Source: Novosphingobium huizhouense (lineage in GTDB: Bacteria; Pseudomonadota; Alphaproteobacteria; Sphingomonadales; Sphingomonadaceae). From it: a stretch of DNA of 64,000 nucleotides. The stretch covers positions 1 to 64,000 of the forward strand of contig NZ_JAILXZ010000005.1 of the NCBI RefSeq assembly GCF_020179475.1. The letters run 5' to 3'. Both the position numbers and the translations under genes were made by a program. Every line of letters starts with the position of its first letter. Within the stretch, counting starts at the first letter, position 1. The notes under the pieces are model-generated. The model searched no databases, had not been told where the DNA came from, and worked only from the letters and a program-made list of their open reading frames with translations. Of this stretch, positions 1 through 7,574 are shown in pieces.

Positions 1-345
1 GGTGCGATTGCGGGCGCCGGGTGGATGCATGATCCAAGGCACGGTGTTCCAGAGCACACAATCGGACCGGTCGATGCCGGCCTCGTCGAGATAGCGCCGC
101 AGATTGCGGGCGGTCCCGGACGGATTGTCGCGCGACACGAAGCGCGTGCGCTCAGGCCCGGGACCCGGGGTTTCGAGAAGCAACAGCAGCCGGGCGTCGA
201 TCCCGCCGTCCGCCGGGTCGAAATGCGGCACAGGTCTGCCGTCGGCCAACAGCCCTTCGCGCCAGCATTCGAGCTGTGCGACATGTGTATCCGCCAAGGA
301 CTGCCGCCGTCGCTTGATCAGGTCGGGTTCGTCGAGCCAGGCCAT
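1..345 (-). CDS. Uracil-DNA glycosylase superfamily protein, C-terminally cut by the window edge
   Basis: Only the first 115 residues lie inside the window. The frame contains a leucine run followed by ETPGPGPERT and, further on, an NTVPW stretch, which resemble the two active-site regions of uracil-DNA glycosylase superfamily proteins (base-excision removal of uracil from DNA). The start is well fixed: a TGA stop sits immediately upstream in the same frame of the ATG at 345. It is transcribed away from the next gene, and the roughly 120 bp between the two starts must hold both promoters. The family assignment rests on motif resemblance only, and the C-terminal half is not visible. Confidence 0.6.
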   Translation of the reverse strand, partial: MAWLDEPDLIKRRRQSLADTHVAQLECWREGLLADGRPVPHFDPADGGIDARLLLLLETPGPGPERTRFVSRDNPSGTARNLRRYLDEAGIDRSDCVLWNTVPWIMHPPGARNRT

Positions 346-468
346 TCATCTCCATTCGTGATCGGAACGACAAATATCATCGGTTGGATCGATGACTGGT
401 GAGCCGTCATCTTGATCACAGGAACAGCGACGCTTCATTTCGCAGCGCTGTCGATCCGGAGATCCGAC

Positions 469-948
469 ATGGCAACGCGCATCAAGCAGACCGAGTTTCA
501 GGCCGAGGCACAGGTCGAGCCGGCGGCCAAGCCAGCATTACGGCTGGTCCGGCCCGACGATCCCTATGCGGAGCTGGAGCGTCCGGCGCCCGGCGTCGCC
601 AATCGCGGCGTGCATCCGCATGTGCTGGTCGCGTTGGTCGGCTTCTACGCGATGATGGTGGCGTCCTTCTGGACCTTCTTTGCACGCGATGCCTATGCCG
701 CCAGCGTACTGGTGATGGTGACCCTGTTCATGGTCATCTACTTCTCGCTGATCGTGGGCGGCATCCTGCTTGCCGACAGTCCGGTGCCGGGCGAGCGGCA
801 GCGTAGCTTCGGCGAATTCTTGAACGGTACGGTCGAAATCCTCGCCGGGACGATCAGCGGCCGCGAGGCGACGATGCAAATATTCCTGCTGCCGGCGGCG
901 ATGATGACACTGGCTGCCATCATAGGCGTTATCGCGAGACTATCATGA
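469..948 (+). CDS. Small inner-membrane protein of unknown function
   Basis: The 159-residue product has a polar N-terminal segment of about 45 residues, then three hydrophobic stretches (roughly residues 50-70, 75-100 and 140-158) that look like membrane helices. I do not recognise a family. The start at 469 is chosen because a GGAG-like ribosome site lies about 6 nt upstream, whereas a longer frame from 412 has none. The stop overlaps the start of the DUF305 gene by ATGA, so the two are probably translationally coupled and form an operon with the beta-propeller gene downstream. Confidence 0.6.
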   Translation: MATRIKQTEFQAEAQVEPAAKPALRLVRPDDPYAELERPAPGVANRGVHPHVLVALVGFYAMMVASFWTFFARDAYAASVLVMVTLFMVIYFSLIVGGILLADSPVPGERQRSFGEFLNGTVEILAGTISGREATMQIFLLPAAMMTLAAIIGVIARLS

Positions 949-1325
949 GAAGGGGCATGCGCTTGAAACTGATACTGGGTCTTGCCGGCCTCGGCCTCGC
1001 GGCATCTGCAGGCGCGCTCGCAGCGGCGCCGCAGGACTTCGCCACCGACATGGCCGCCGCGATGGAGCAGATGCACCATGAGATGATGGTCGCGCCGTCC
1101 GGCGATCCGGACCGCGACTTCGCGGCGATGATGATCCCGCATCACCAGGGCGCGATCGAGATGGCACAGGCGCAGCTGCGCTACGGCAAGGACGAACGCC
1201 TGCGCCGTCTCGCGCAGGGCATCATCGTTGAACAGCGTCAGGAGATCGAGGTCATGCAGGCGATCCTTGCCGAGAAGGGCGCACCGCCGAGTGTGCCTCA
1301 CCAGCATCAGGGAGACGGAAAATGA
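945..1325 (+). CDS. DUF305 family secreted protein
   Basis: A 126-residue protein with an N-terminal signal peptide (hydrophobic residues about 6-26, Ala-rich cleavage region) followed by the DUF305 core: MMIPHHQGAIEMA with its paired histidines, then a helix ending in an EQRQEIEVM motif. DUF305 proteins are four-helix, ferritin-like periplasmic proteins often found with copper or other metal resistance genes; their biochemical role is unsettled. The gene overlaps both neighbours by 4 nt, which implies one transcript with the membrane protein before it and the YncE-like protein after it. Two further DUF305 genes occur at the far end of the window in the copper region. Confidence 0.8.
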   Translation: MRRGMRLKLILGLAGLGLAASAGALAAAPQDFATDMAAAMEQMHHEMMVAPSGDPDRDFAAMMIPHHQGAIEMAQAQLRYGKDERLRRLAQGIIVEQRQEIEVMQAILAEKGAPPSVPHQHQGDGK

Positions 1326-2755
1326 TTATGAATCACCTCAATACGGCGTTCGCCATGTCCGCCCTCGGCCTGCTTGCAAACACCGCATCCGCGCAGCAGG
1401 TGCCCAATGCGACGCCCGACCGGCCGATCAGTTCGCAGGACCGCTTCTATACTTCGGACCAGTTTTCCAACACGGTATCGGTCATCGACCCGGCAACCAA
1501 CCGGCTGCTCGGCGTCATCAAGCTCGGCGATCTGACGCCCGCCAATCTGAGCCCACTCTACAAGGGTCAGCTTCTGGTCCACGGCATGGGCTTCTCACCC
1601 GATGGCAGGACGCTGGCGGTGATCTCGATCGGGTCGAACTCGGTGACCTTCATCGATACGGCCACCAACGCGGTCAAGCACACCGCCTATGTCGGCCGCT
1701 CGCCGCACGAGGCGTTCTTCCGTCCCGACGGGCGCGAGGTCTGGGTCAGCGTTCGCGGCGAGGACTATATCCAGGTGCTCGATGGCAAGACGTTCGAACC
1801 TGCCACGCGCATCACCGTCCCGAACGGCCCGGGCATGACGATCTTCTCGCCCGACGGCAAATACGGGTACGTTTGCTCGAGCTTCTCGCCCGAGACGGTC
1901 GTAATCGACACCAAAGCCAAGAAGATTGTCGGACGTGTCGCCCAAGCTAGCCCCTTCTGCCCCGACATCGCCGCGACCCCCGATGGCAGGCAGGTCTGGC
2001 TGACGCTCAAAGATGTCGGCAAGGTGATGGTGTTCGATGCCAAGCCGCCGTTCGCTGTCCTTAAGACGATCGACACCGGCGCCATCACCAATCACGTCAA
2101 CATCGCCCGCACGTCGCGCGGACAGTTCGCCTATGTGACGGTCGGCACGCAGAATATCGTCAAGGTGTTCCGGACCGATACTTTCGAGCAGGTCGCCGCC
2201 GTCCCGGTCGGCGCGCTGCCGCACGGGTTATGGCCTTCGGGCGACGGCACCCGCATCTATGTTGGGCTGGAGAATGGCGACGGCGTTGCGGTCATCGATA
2301 CTGCGACCAACCGCCTGCTCACGACCATCCCTATCGGTCAGGGGCCGCAGGGCGTCGCCTATGTGCCGGGCGCGGTGCCTTCGGGCGACGGCATGGCCAA
2401 TCTGGTCCCGCTCGATATGGCCAGCGGCAAGGTCCAGTTGACCCTGTCAGGCCAGGGCCAGAGCCAGGTCACTTTGTTCGATCAGGGGCAGGTCCAGATC
2501 CTGCAGGCCGCCGTCGCGGGCCTGCCGTCAAAGCAACCGTTCACGCTTGGACTGGCGACCAAAGCAGACGGGACGGGTGCGATTCAACCTCTTGCCAAAT
2601 TCATGACCAATCCGGCCGGCGCCGCCATCGTCAACGCCGTCGGGCCGATCCGCCAGATTGTCGCGGATGCTGCCCCGGCCGAGCGTCGTTATTTGGTCAT
2701 TCGTACAGGTTATCCGGATTCGCAGGGCGCGGTAGTGCAGAAACAAGCCCATTGA
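1322..2755 (+). CDS. YncE-like secreted beta-propeller protein
   Basis: A 477-residue protein with a signal peptide (about residues 3-24) and repeated units of the type FSPDGK..V....S..V.VIDTA.N, characteristic of seven-bladed YVTN/YncE and cytochrome D1-like beta-propellers. These are periplasmic binding or scaffold proteins; no catalytic residue can be assigned. About 100 C-terminal residues after the propeller are not recognised. The ATG at 1322 overlaps the stop of the DUF305 gene and has GGAG about 7 nt upstream; an alternative ATG at 1328 would only shorten the leader. No terminator is evident after the stop, and 2756-2893 holds nothing I can interpret. Confidence 0.75.
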   Translation: MIMNHLNTAFAMSALGLLANTASAQQVPNATPDRPISSQDRFYTSDQFSNTVSVIDPATNRLLGVIKLGDLTPANLSPLYKGQLLVHGMGFSPDGRTLAVISIGSNSVTFIDTATNAVKHTAYVGRSPHEAFFRPDGREVWVSVRGEDYIQVLDGKTFEPATRITVPNGPGMTIFSPDGKYGYVCSSFSPETVVIDTKAKKIVGRVAQASPFCPDIAATPDGRQVWLTLKDVGKVMVFDAKPPFAVLKTIDTGAITNHVNIARTSRGQFAYVTVGTQNIVKVFRTDTFEQVAAVPVGALPHGLWPSGDGTRIYVGLENGDGVAVIDTATNRLLTTIPIGQGPQGVAYVPGAVPSGDGMANLVPLDMASGKVQLTLSGQGQSQVTLFDQGQVQILQAAVAGLPSKQPFTLGLATKADGTGAIQPLAKFMTNPAGAAIVNAVGPIRQIVADAAPAERRYLVIRTGYPDSQGAVVQKQAH

Positions 2756-2893
2756 AGCCCGCGCGCTGCTGGCTACGAATTGAACGCAGCGGCGTTTCTT
2801 GCTCTTTGGCTCCCACGTCTCTGAAGGGAAGCTCATCGAACGTCCGCGTTTACCGAAAGCCGACGGACGCCGTCTGACCTGCTAACGACGGCT

Positions 2894-3508
2894 TTGTCCC
2901 AGATTTTGCCTGTCCAGGGGATCCGGACGCTTACCCTGGCCGTCCATGATGTTGCCTTGGGCCGGTTCGAGGCGATCGAGACTTTCTGTGTCGATCATGC
3001 CCTTGTATTCGCGCGCTGGGCTGGCGGCGCTCCCGGGGCGTTCGGCCCGGAGCGGGTGGTTTTTGACGGCACGACCGTTCGGCGTTTCAGCGCCTCGGAC
3101 GATGACGAAATCCTGATCTCGGCGGAAACGGTGCGCGGTCTCGGCAGCTACGCGGCGGTGCTGTCGCATCTCGCAGCGGCGGAATTGGAGGTACCCCGTT
3201 CCGAATCGACGGCAGAAGCTGAGGGCAAAGCGAAACCGGTCGGTGTCGACACCTCCCCGCCAGAGGATGCCGCATATGGGCGCCCGCGAGGCGCTGGCAA
3301 CCCGCGAACGGCGGGCCGAGTTGCCGTGTGCCACGGCTGCCCGCACCACCCCTTGTTCGCGAGTTTCCCTCGGCTGTGCCTCGGTGCCAGCCCCTCTTTT
3401 GCGAGCGCCCGGAGGATGCGCATCCGGCGGAGAGGCCGCCGGCACAGACAGAAAGGCTCGCTATCATGTCCACATCGCTTGCAGCCGCACTCGCGGCACT
3501 GGAGCTAG
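2894..3508 (+). CDS. Doubtful hypothetical frame, possibly a truncated gene remnant
   Basis: The first 110 or so codons (to about 3240) read like a genuine protein, with acidic and hydrophobic alternation typical of this window. Beyond that the frame turns arginine-, proline- and cysteine-rich, runs through the 45-nt repeat and overlaps the start of the SLOG gene, which suggests non-coding DNA. The only start is TTG at 2894, without a ribosome site, and the frame stays open upstream to about 2825. I read it as the remains of a gene that lost its start, or as a small gene whose true 3' end I cannot place. No family recognised. Confidence 0.25.
   Translation: MSQILPVQGIRTLTLAVHDVALGRFEAIETFCVDHALVFARWAGGAPGAFGPERVVFDGTTVRRFSASDDDEILISAETVRGLGSYAAVLSHLAAAELEVPRSESTAEAEGKAKPVGVDTSPPEDAAYGRPRGAGNPRTAGRVAVCHGCPHHPLFASFPRLCLGASPSFASARRMRIRRRGRRHRQKGSLSCPHRLQPHSRHWS
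3312..3356 (+). repeat. 45-nt perfect direct repeat, copy 1 (upstream of the SLOG gene)
   Basis: This 45-nt block is identical to 5600-5644. It contains a hairpin with arms GCCGTG and CACGGC around a TGC loop. The copy ends 110 nt before the start codon of the DUF2493 gene; the other ends 116 nt before the ssb start. The matching spacing points to a shared leader or promoter element rather than a chance duplication. Confidence 0.85.
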
Positions 3509-4413
3509 GGCACCTCGAACCCCGCGCTGAAGACCTCAGTGGTATGGCGCCGCCACCAACCGAGGCGCTGGAGCAGACCGTCACCGCAATCTGGAGCGAT
3601 CTCTTCACGACGATGGGAAACACCGCGCTGGAGCGTGACATCGAAGACCTGGGCTGGGGCCTGGTGAACCTCTTCCACCGCGCCGCCGCCAAGAAACACG
3701 GACTGGTCGATCGATTGACCGACGACATCCGCCTTCTCCTCGCCGAACAGGACGGCTCCGAAATCGGCACGGCCAATCTTGAGGAGAAGATCGATCTCGC
3801 CAAGAAGGTCGAGGAATCCGCTGGTGCCTTCGAGATCATGCGCGATGTCGCGGCCGCGCACTATATCCGGGAGACCGGGAGATCGTGGGTGCCATCGTCC
3901 GGCAACCGCATCTCGCTCGGGGTCACCGCCGGGATCGTCGATGGCCATGCCTTCCTGCGAGCGCGCCGCGAGCGGGCTCTGAACGCCAACACCGCGCAGG
4001 GTACGCCCGTTGTGTTCGCCGGTGGCCGCCTCACCTTCGCCAACGACGAAGATATGAAGACGTTCGCCGATAACCTGCTGGCCACCCTCAACAAGGTTCG
4101 CGCCCATGTCGGCGACATGTATCTCGTACACGGCGGCGATATGAAAGGTATCGAGCGTCTTGCAGCGTCCTGGGCCGAGCAGAATGGCATCCAGCAGGTG
4201 CGGTTCGGTCTCGACCGGAAACTCGGGGATCGCGCGGGCTTCCGTCGCAACGAGCAGATGCTCTCGCTCAAGCCGCGGTTCGTGGTCGCCTTCCAGGGCA
4301 ACGGCGTGACGGAGCGGCTTGTCATCGAAGCCAAGGCTCGGGGACTGCGTGTCGTTGATCGCCGCGGCCCATTAGGAAGCCCTCCTTCAGCTGCCCGTCG
4401 CGCTGCGGGCTGA
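3466..4413 (+). CDS. DUF2493 / SLOG-domain protein (YspA, cpYpsA-related)
   Basis: A 315-residue protein. The last 125 residues form a Rossmann-like SLOG domain: VVFAGGR at its first strand, then LVHGGDMKGIERLAASWAE, a conserved RNEQML and a VVAFQG strand. SLOG domains bind nucleotide-derived ligands; plasmid members are common but their role is unknown. The N-terminal 190 residues are mostly helical. I start at 3466 because AGAAAGG lies about 9 nt upstream and because the longer frame from 3328 would translate through the 45-nt repeat. A perfect rho-independent terminator follows the stop, so the gene is probably a monocistronic unit led by the repeat. Confidence 0.75.
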   Translation: MSTSLAAALAALELGHLEPRAEDLSGMAPPPTEALEQTVTAIWSDLFTTMGNTALERDIEDLGWGLVNLFHRAAAKKHGLVDRLTDDIRLLLAEQDGSEIGTANLEEKIDLAKKVEESAGAFEIMRDVAAAHYIRETGRSWVPSSGNRISLGVTAGIVDGHAFLRARRERALNANTAQGTPVVFAGGRLTFANDEDMKTFADNLLATLNKVRAHVGDMYLVHGGDMKGIERLAASWAEQNGIQQVRFGLDRKLGDRAGFRRNEQMLSLKPRFVVAFQGNGVTERLVIEAKARGLRVVDRRGPLGSPPSAARRAAG

Positions 4414-4420
4414 AGCCGCG

Positions 4421-4449
4421 GGCCGCCGGTTTTCCGGCGGCCTTTTTTT
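4421..4449 (+). terminator. Rho-independent terminator after the SLOG gene
   Basis: A perfect 9-bp GC stem (4421-4429 with 4434-4442) closes a T-rich tetraloop and is followed directly by seven T residues. It lies 8 nt after the stop codon. The following 4450-4640 carries nothing I recognise. Confidence 0.9.
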
Positions 4450-4640
4450 CGCTGCGCTTACCGTCGTCCCCTGGAAATTTCCGCAGGCGAGAGGGGAGGG
4501 CGCCGAGGCCGCTTTTGGTGTCGCTGAGCAGCACTGGAACCGGTCGGCCGTGTTGGCGGCCGGGACGCGGTTCAGAGCCCATCAGCCATCCGCGTTGCCG
4601 ACGCTGCGCCGGCTGTCGCCTTACCACGAACTAGAGAGAG

Positions 4641-5270
4641 ATGATGATGCGCGATTTGCATGATGAGGAACTGCGCGCTCTGCTGGCGTTCCGGCAGCGT
4701 CATGGGCGCTGCTGGAAGGCCGCGCTGCTGCTACGCTGGTCGGCCGGCACCGACACCGATGAACCGGGTTCGGCGCATCTGCGCCATCTGCGCAATATCG
4801 CAGGACCGCGCTGGTTGATCGGGCTTCCTGCCGCAACGCTCGACGATGCCGCGCGCCGTTTCGCCGGGATCGCCGATCCGGCGCTGGTCGCCACTTTTAT
4901 GGCGAATGCTGTGGGATTTGCCCACGGTGCGGAAGGTAGCGTGAAGATCGCCCCCGCGAGTGCCGCACATTCGCTGGCGATCGCGATCGAACTCGGCCTC
5001 AAAGCCTTTCTGATGAAGGCCGGCTATGCCGACGACTGGAACCGTGTCCATATTCGGCATGACCTCGAAAAGGCCCTGGCGCTTGCGATGGAGGCGGGCC
5101 TGTCGGGCCTGCCTCCGGAATTGCCGGAACTCGCAGCGATCCTTTCGCCGGCCTATCGCCGCCACCAGATCGACGCCTTGTTCCGGGCCGGAGCGTCACC
5201 CTTCGATGTGGCCGACGCCTCTAACTGCGTCGACCGTCTCCTTGCCGTGATCAGGGTGCAGATCGCGTGA
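4641..5270 (+). CDS. Hypothetical protein with a HEPN-like helical region
   Basis: A 209-residue protein. Residues about 108-145 contain ELGLKAFL followed some 15 residues later by RHDL, the pattern of the second and third helices of HEPN domains (often found in RNA-processing or toxin-related proteins). The catalytic RxxxxH signature of nuclease HEPN proteins is not evident, so it may be a non-catalytic relative. Three consecutive ATG codons start the frame at 4641, preceded by AGAGAGAG. Its stop overlaps a short GTG frame at 5267. The HEPN suggestion comes from pattern reading alone. Confidence 0.55.
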   Translation: MMMRDLHDEELRALLAFRQRHGRCWKAALLLRWSAGTDTDEPGSAHLRHLRNIAGPRWLIGLPAATLDDAARRFAGIADPALVATFMANAVGFAHGAEGSVKIAPASAAHSLAIAIELGLKAFLMKAGYADDWNRVHIRHDLEKALALAMEAGLSGLPPELPELAAILSPAYRRHQIDALFRAGASPFDVADASNCVDRLLAVIRVQIA

Positions 5271-5431
5271 CGGCGCACCACTGCCTCATCCTGTGCGGGG
5301 ATCGAAAGGGCGCTCGCCAATCCTATGAAGCCGGGATGGGTGGGCCTGCGGTTTACCGTGCGTCAGACGGCCATTATGTCTGTTGCCGTGAGAGTTGCCG
5401 ACGCTTCGCTGCGGACGACAGTCCAAGGTGA
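5267..5431 (+). CDS. Small cysteine-rich hypothetical protein, 54 residues
   Basis: A short frame starts with GTG overlapping the stop of the HEPN-like gene (GTGA) and ends at 5431. The product carries C-x3-C near the N-terminus and CC-x3-C near residue 40, a spacing compatible with a small zinc-binding fold. The overlap suggests translational coupling. Without homologues to compare I treat it as plausible only; it could be a chance frame. Confidence 0.4.
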   Translation: MTAHHCLILCGDRKGARQSYEAGMGGPAVYRASDGHYVCCRESCRRFAADDSPR

Positions 5432-5759
5432 GAAAAGCGCTGACGGCCGGTTGTGGGGTCTCTGCCTGGCGGGGACATGCCGCGGCGATAGGGCAAGGTT
5501 TCTGCATCGGTTCCTGGGTTCATAGAACCAAAGCCACCATCCCTTCTTTTTGACCTGATCCCTAAGTCGGTCGTTCGGTCCTTCCAACCCGCTCCCCTTC
5601 GGGCCGAGTTGCCGTGTGCCACGGCTGCCCGCACCACCCCTTGTGTCGGGGTTCCCCTGCGCGGCTTACGCGCTCCGGTGGAAGCACCGCCCATGCCCGC
5701 CTTTTTCGGGGGTCAGTCGAAGGGACGGTCCCTTCGGCACCCAAAAAAGGAACCTCGAC
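5432..5759 (+). promoter_or_regulatory. Leader region of ssb containing the repeat and a strong hairpin
   Basis: This 328-nt stretch holds no convincing gene. It carries the second copy of the 45-nt repeat (5600-5644) and, close to the ssb start, a perfect 9-bp inverted repeat (CGAAGGGAC at 5718-5726 and its complement at 5728-5736). That hairpin lacks a U-tract, so it is more likely regulatory or an mRNA-stability element than a terminator. No clear sigma-70 promoter could be picked out. Confidence 0.45.
5600..5644 (+). repeat. 45-nt perfect direct repeat, copy 2 (upstream of ssb)
   Basis: Identical over 45 nt to 3312-3356, and similarly placed, ending 116 nt before the ssb start codon. The flanking sequences of the two copies differ, so the conserved block is sharply bounded. 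Confidence 0.85.
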
Positions 5760-6173
5760 ATGCAGAACCTCGTCATCCTCGCCGGCAATGTCGGCGCCAC
5801 GCCGGAAGCCCGCACCACCCAGGGCGGCACCAAGATCACCCACTTCAGCCTCGCGACCTCGCGGCCCAAGCGCGACAGCAACGGCAAGATCGTCAAGGAC
5901 GACAATGGCCGGCGGATCGAAGATACCGAATGGCACCGGATCACCTGCTTCAACGGCGTCGGCAAGACCGTCGAACAATATGTCGACAAGGGGATGAAGG
6001 TGATGGTGCGCGGCCGCATCCACTACACCCGCTGGACCGACAACGAGAATATCGAGCGGTACGGCGTCGAGATCATCGCCGACGAGGTGACCTTCCTCAC
6101 CCGCGCCAAGCCCGGCAGTGGCGACCAGGGCGGCAATGACAGCTCGGTCGATGACGACGAAATTCCCTTCTGA
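5760..6173 (+). CDS. ssb: Single-stranded DNA-binding protein
   Basis: A 137-residue SSB with the N-terminal OB fold (start NLVILAGNVG, then the WHRITCFN and KVMVRGRIHYTRW strands) and the acidic C-terminal tip DDDEIPF that docks partner proteins. Plasmid-borne SSBs coat the single strand produced during conjugation and replication. The start at 5760 is set by the conserved N-terminus and an AGGA site 7 nt upstream; the longer frame from 5616 crosses the leader elements. The protein is shorter than chromosomal SSB (usually 160-180 residues) because the linker is short. A terminator follows immediately. Confidence 0.93.
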   Translation: MQNLVILAGNVGATPEARTTQGGTKITHFSLATSRPKRDSNGKIVKDDNGRRIEDTEWHRITCFNGVGKTVEQYVDKGMKVMVRGRIHYTRWTDNENIERYGVEIIADEVTFLTRAKPGSGDQGGNDSSVDDDEIPF

Positions 6174-6181
6174 AACCCGCG

Positions 6182-6213
6182 AAGGCCCGGTGGCAGCAAC
6201 CACCGGGCCTTTT
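6182..6213 (+). terminator. Rho-independent terminator after ssb
   Basis: GGCCCGGTGG and CCACCGGGCC form a 10-bp stem around a six-base loop, followed by TTTT. It starts about 10 nt after the ssb stop and insulates ssb from the arsenic operon. Confidence 0.88.
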
Positions 6214-6239
6214 GCTGTGTCGGCATTCTTCTGCGGGGC

Positions 6240-6278
6240 TTGTCAGAAATCCATATATCCAATATTATCGATATATGG
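6240..6278 (+). promoter_or_regulatory. ars operon promoter with overlapping ArsR operator
   Basis: A -35 box TTGTCA (6240-6245) and a -10 box TATTAT (6263-6268) are separated by exactly 17 bp. A perfect inverted repeat, CCATATATC (6251-6259) and GATATATGG (6270-6278), spans the -10 box and the arsR start codon, as expected for an ArsR-family operator. The predicted transcription start falls on or within a base or two of the ATG at 6275, so arsR would be translated from a leaderless mRNA; no ribosome site is visible. Confidence 0.8.
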
Positions 6279-6607
6279 ACAATGATTCTGCTATCAGCGC
6301 ACTGGCGGCGCTTGCCCAAGGCACTCGCCTAGATGCGTTTCGCTTGCTGGTCCGTCACGAGCCCGATGGCCTGGCCGCGGGCGAAGTCGCCCGCCAGCTC
6401 AATATCCCCCAGAATACGATGTCGTCGCATCTGGCCGGGCTTGCGCGTGCGGGCCTGATCCGTGCCGAGCGCCACAGTCGCCAGATCATCTACCGCGCCG
6501 ACCTCGATCAGCTCAAGGCGCTGACCCTGTTCCTGGTCAAGGATTGCTGCGGGGGCAGGGCGGAACTGTGCGAGCCGCTGATCGCCGAGCTTGTTCCCTG
6601 CTGCTGA
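6275..6607 (+). CDS. arsR: ArsR-family arsenite-responsive repressor
   Basis: A 110-residue winged-helix protein: ALAQGTRLDAFRLLVRHEPDGLAAGEVARQLN then QNTMSSHLAGLARAGLI (recognition helix) and the RQIIYRAD wing. It has no Cys in the alpha-3 helix, where classic ArsR binds arsenite. Instead there is a C-terminal cysteine set (DCC near residue 90, then C and a final CC), typical of the group with C-terminal As(III) sites. The product should repress its own operon through the palindrome covering the promoter. The start at 6275 lies within that operator; the upstream frame to 6212 would run through the promoter. Confidence 0.9.
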   Translation: MDNDSAISALAALAQGTRLDAFRLLVRHEPDGLAAGEVARQLNIPQNTMSSHLAGLARAGLIRAERHSRQIIYRADLDQLKALTLFLVKDCCGGRAELCEPLIAELVPCC

Positions 6608-6618
6608 TGGAGCCCTGT

Positions 6619-7140
6619 ATGCCCGACCGTATTTATAATGTCCTGTTCCTGTGTACCGGAAACTCGGCGCGTTCCATCCTTGGCGAAGCGGTCATGAACA
6701 AGCTCGGCGAGGGGCGTTTCAGAGCCTATAGCGCCGGCAGCCAGCCAAAGGGGCAGGTCCACCCAATGGCATTGTCGGTGCTTCAGGGGCTCGGCTTCGA
6801 TACCACCGATATGCGGTCCAAGAGCTGGGATGAATTTGCCGGTTCCGGTGCGCCGCAGTTCGATTTCATCTTCACGGTCTGCGACAATGCAGCCGGAGAG
6901 ACCTGTCCGGTATGGATCGGCCATCCCATGACAGCGCATTGGGGCATTGAAGACCCTGCCGCGATCGAGGGCGAGGGGCAACGCGAGGCCTTCCTGCAGG
7001 CCCTGCGCTATTTGCAGAATCGCATTGCGCTGTTTCTGGCGCTCCCGATCTCGAGCCTCGATGACATGGCGATGCGGCGCAAGCTCAAGGACATCGGACA
7101 GGGCGAAGGCGCGAGCGCCAAGGCGGAGGCGAGTGAATGA
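6619..7140 (+). CDS. arsC: Arsenate reductase of the low-molecular-weight phosphatase type
   Basis: A 173-residue protein starting with the P-loop CTGNSARS (Cys12), the nucleophile that attacks arsenate. Cys88 and Cys96 in VCDNAAGETCPVW fit the redox relay pair of the thioredoxin-coupled pI258/Synechocystis-like arsenate reductases, which convert As(V) to As(III) in the cytoplasm. The family usually has about 130-140 residues; here a C-terminal extension of about 30 residues is present. Start 6619 has GGAG 6 nt upstream; ATG 6607 overlapping the arsR stop is an alternative. It overlaps the next arsenate reductase by 4 nt. Confidence 0.88.
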   Translation: MPDRIYNVLFLCTGNSARSILGEAVMNKLGEGRFRAYSAGSQPKGQVHPMALSVLQGLGFDTTDMRSKSWDEFAGSGAPQFDFIFTVCDNAAGETCPVWIGHPMTAHWGIEDPAAIEGEGQREAFLQALRYLQNRIALFLALPISSLDDMAMRRKLKDIGQGEGASAKAEASE

Positions 7141-7571
7141 CCGTGGACATCATCATCTACCACAATCCCGAATGCGGGACGTCGCGCAATGCGCTCGCGA
7201 TGATCCGCAACGCCGGGATCGAACCGCATGTGGTCGAATATCTTAAGACGCCGCCTTCACGCAGTCAGTTGGAAAGCCTGATCGCACGCGCCGGGATCGG
7301 CGCGCGCGCCTTGTTGCGCGAGAAGGGCACGCCCTTTGCGGACCTCGGCCTGGGCGATGAAGGTCTTTCCGATGCGGCGCTGATCGACGCAATGATGGCC
7401 CATCCCATCCTCATCAACCGTCCGCTCGTGGTCTCGCCGCTCGGCGTCAAGCTCTGCCGCCCTTCCGAAGCGGTGCTGGAACTCATCCCCGCGGCCCAAC
7501 GCGGTGCTTTCGCCAAGGAAGACGGCGAGCAGGTCGTCGACGCTGCCGGCAACCGCGTCACGGCAGGCTGA
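7137..7571 (+). CDS. arsC: Arsenate reductase, glutaredoxin-linked type
   Basis: A 144-residue protein with YHNPECGTSRNAL at its N-terminus; Cys13 is the catalytic cysteine of the R773-type thioredoxin-fold ArsC. The conserved NRPLVVSP segment supplies the arginine that holds the arsenate adduct. It reduces As(V) using glutathione and glutaredoxin. It directly follows, and overlaps by ATGA, an unrelated arsenate reductase of phosphatase fold, so the operon carries two chemically distinct routes to As(III). Length is normal for the family. Confidence 0.92.
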   Translation: MTVDIIIYHNPECGTSRNALAMIRNAGIEPHVVEYLKTPPSRSQLESLIARAGIGARALLREKGTPFADLGLGDEGLSDAALIDAMMAHPILINRPLVVSPLGVKLCRPSEAVLELIPAAQRGAFAKEDGEQVVDAAGNRVTAG

Positions 7572-7574
7572 ACG

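Noticed and set aside
2882..3445. Minus-strand frame sharing a 15-residue peptide with one at 5374-5694
   Set aside because: The shared peptide is just the reverse translation of the 45-nt DNA repeat, so it is not evidence for two related proteins.
5530..5600. Possible tRNA remnant suggested by an odd minus-strand peptide before ssb
   Set aside because: The DNA lacks a T-arm GGTTCGAATC-type block and an acceptor stem, so there is no support for a tRNA fragment or att site.
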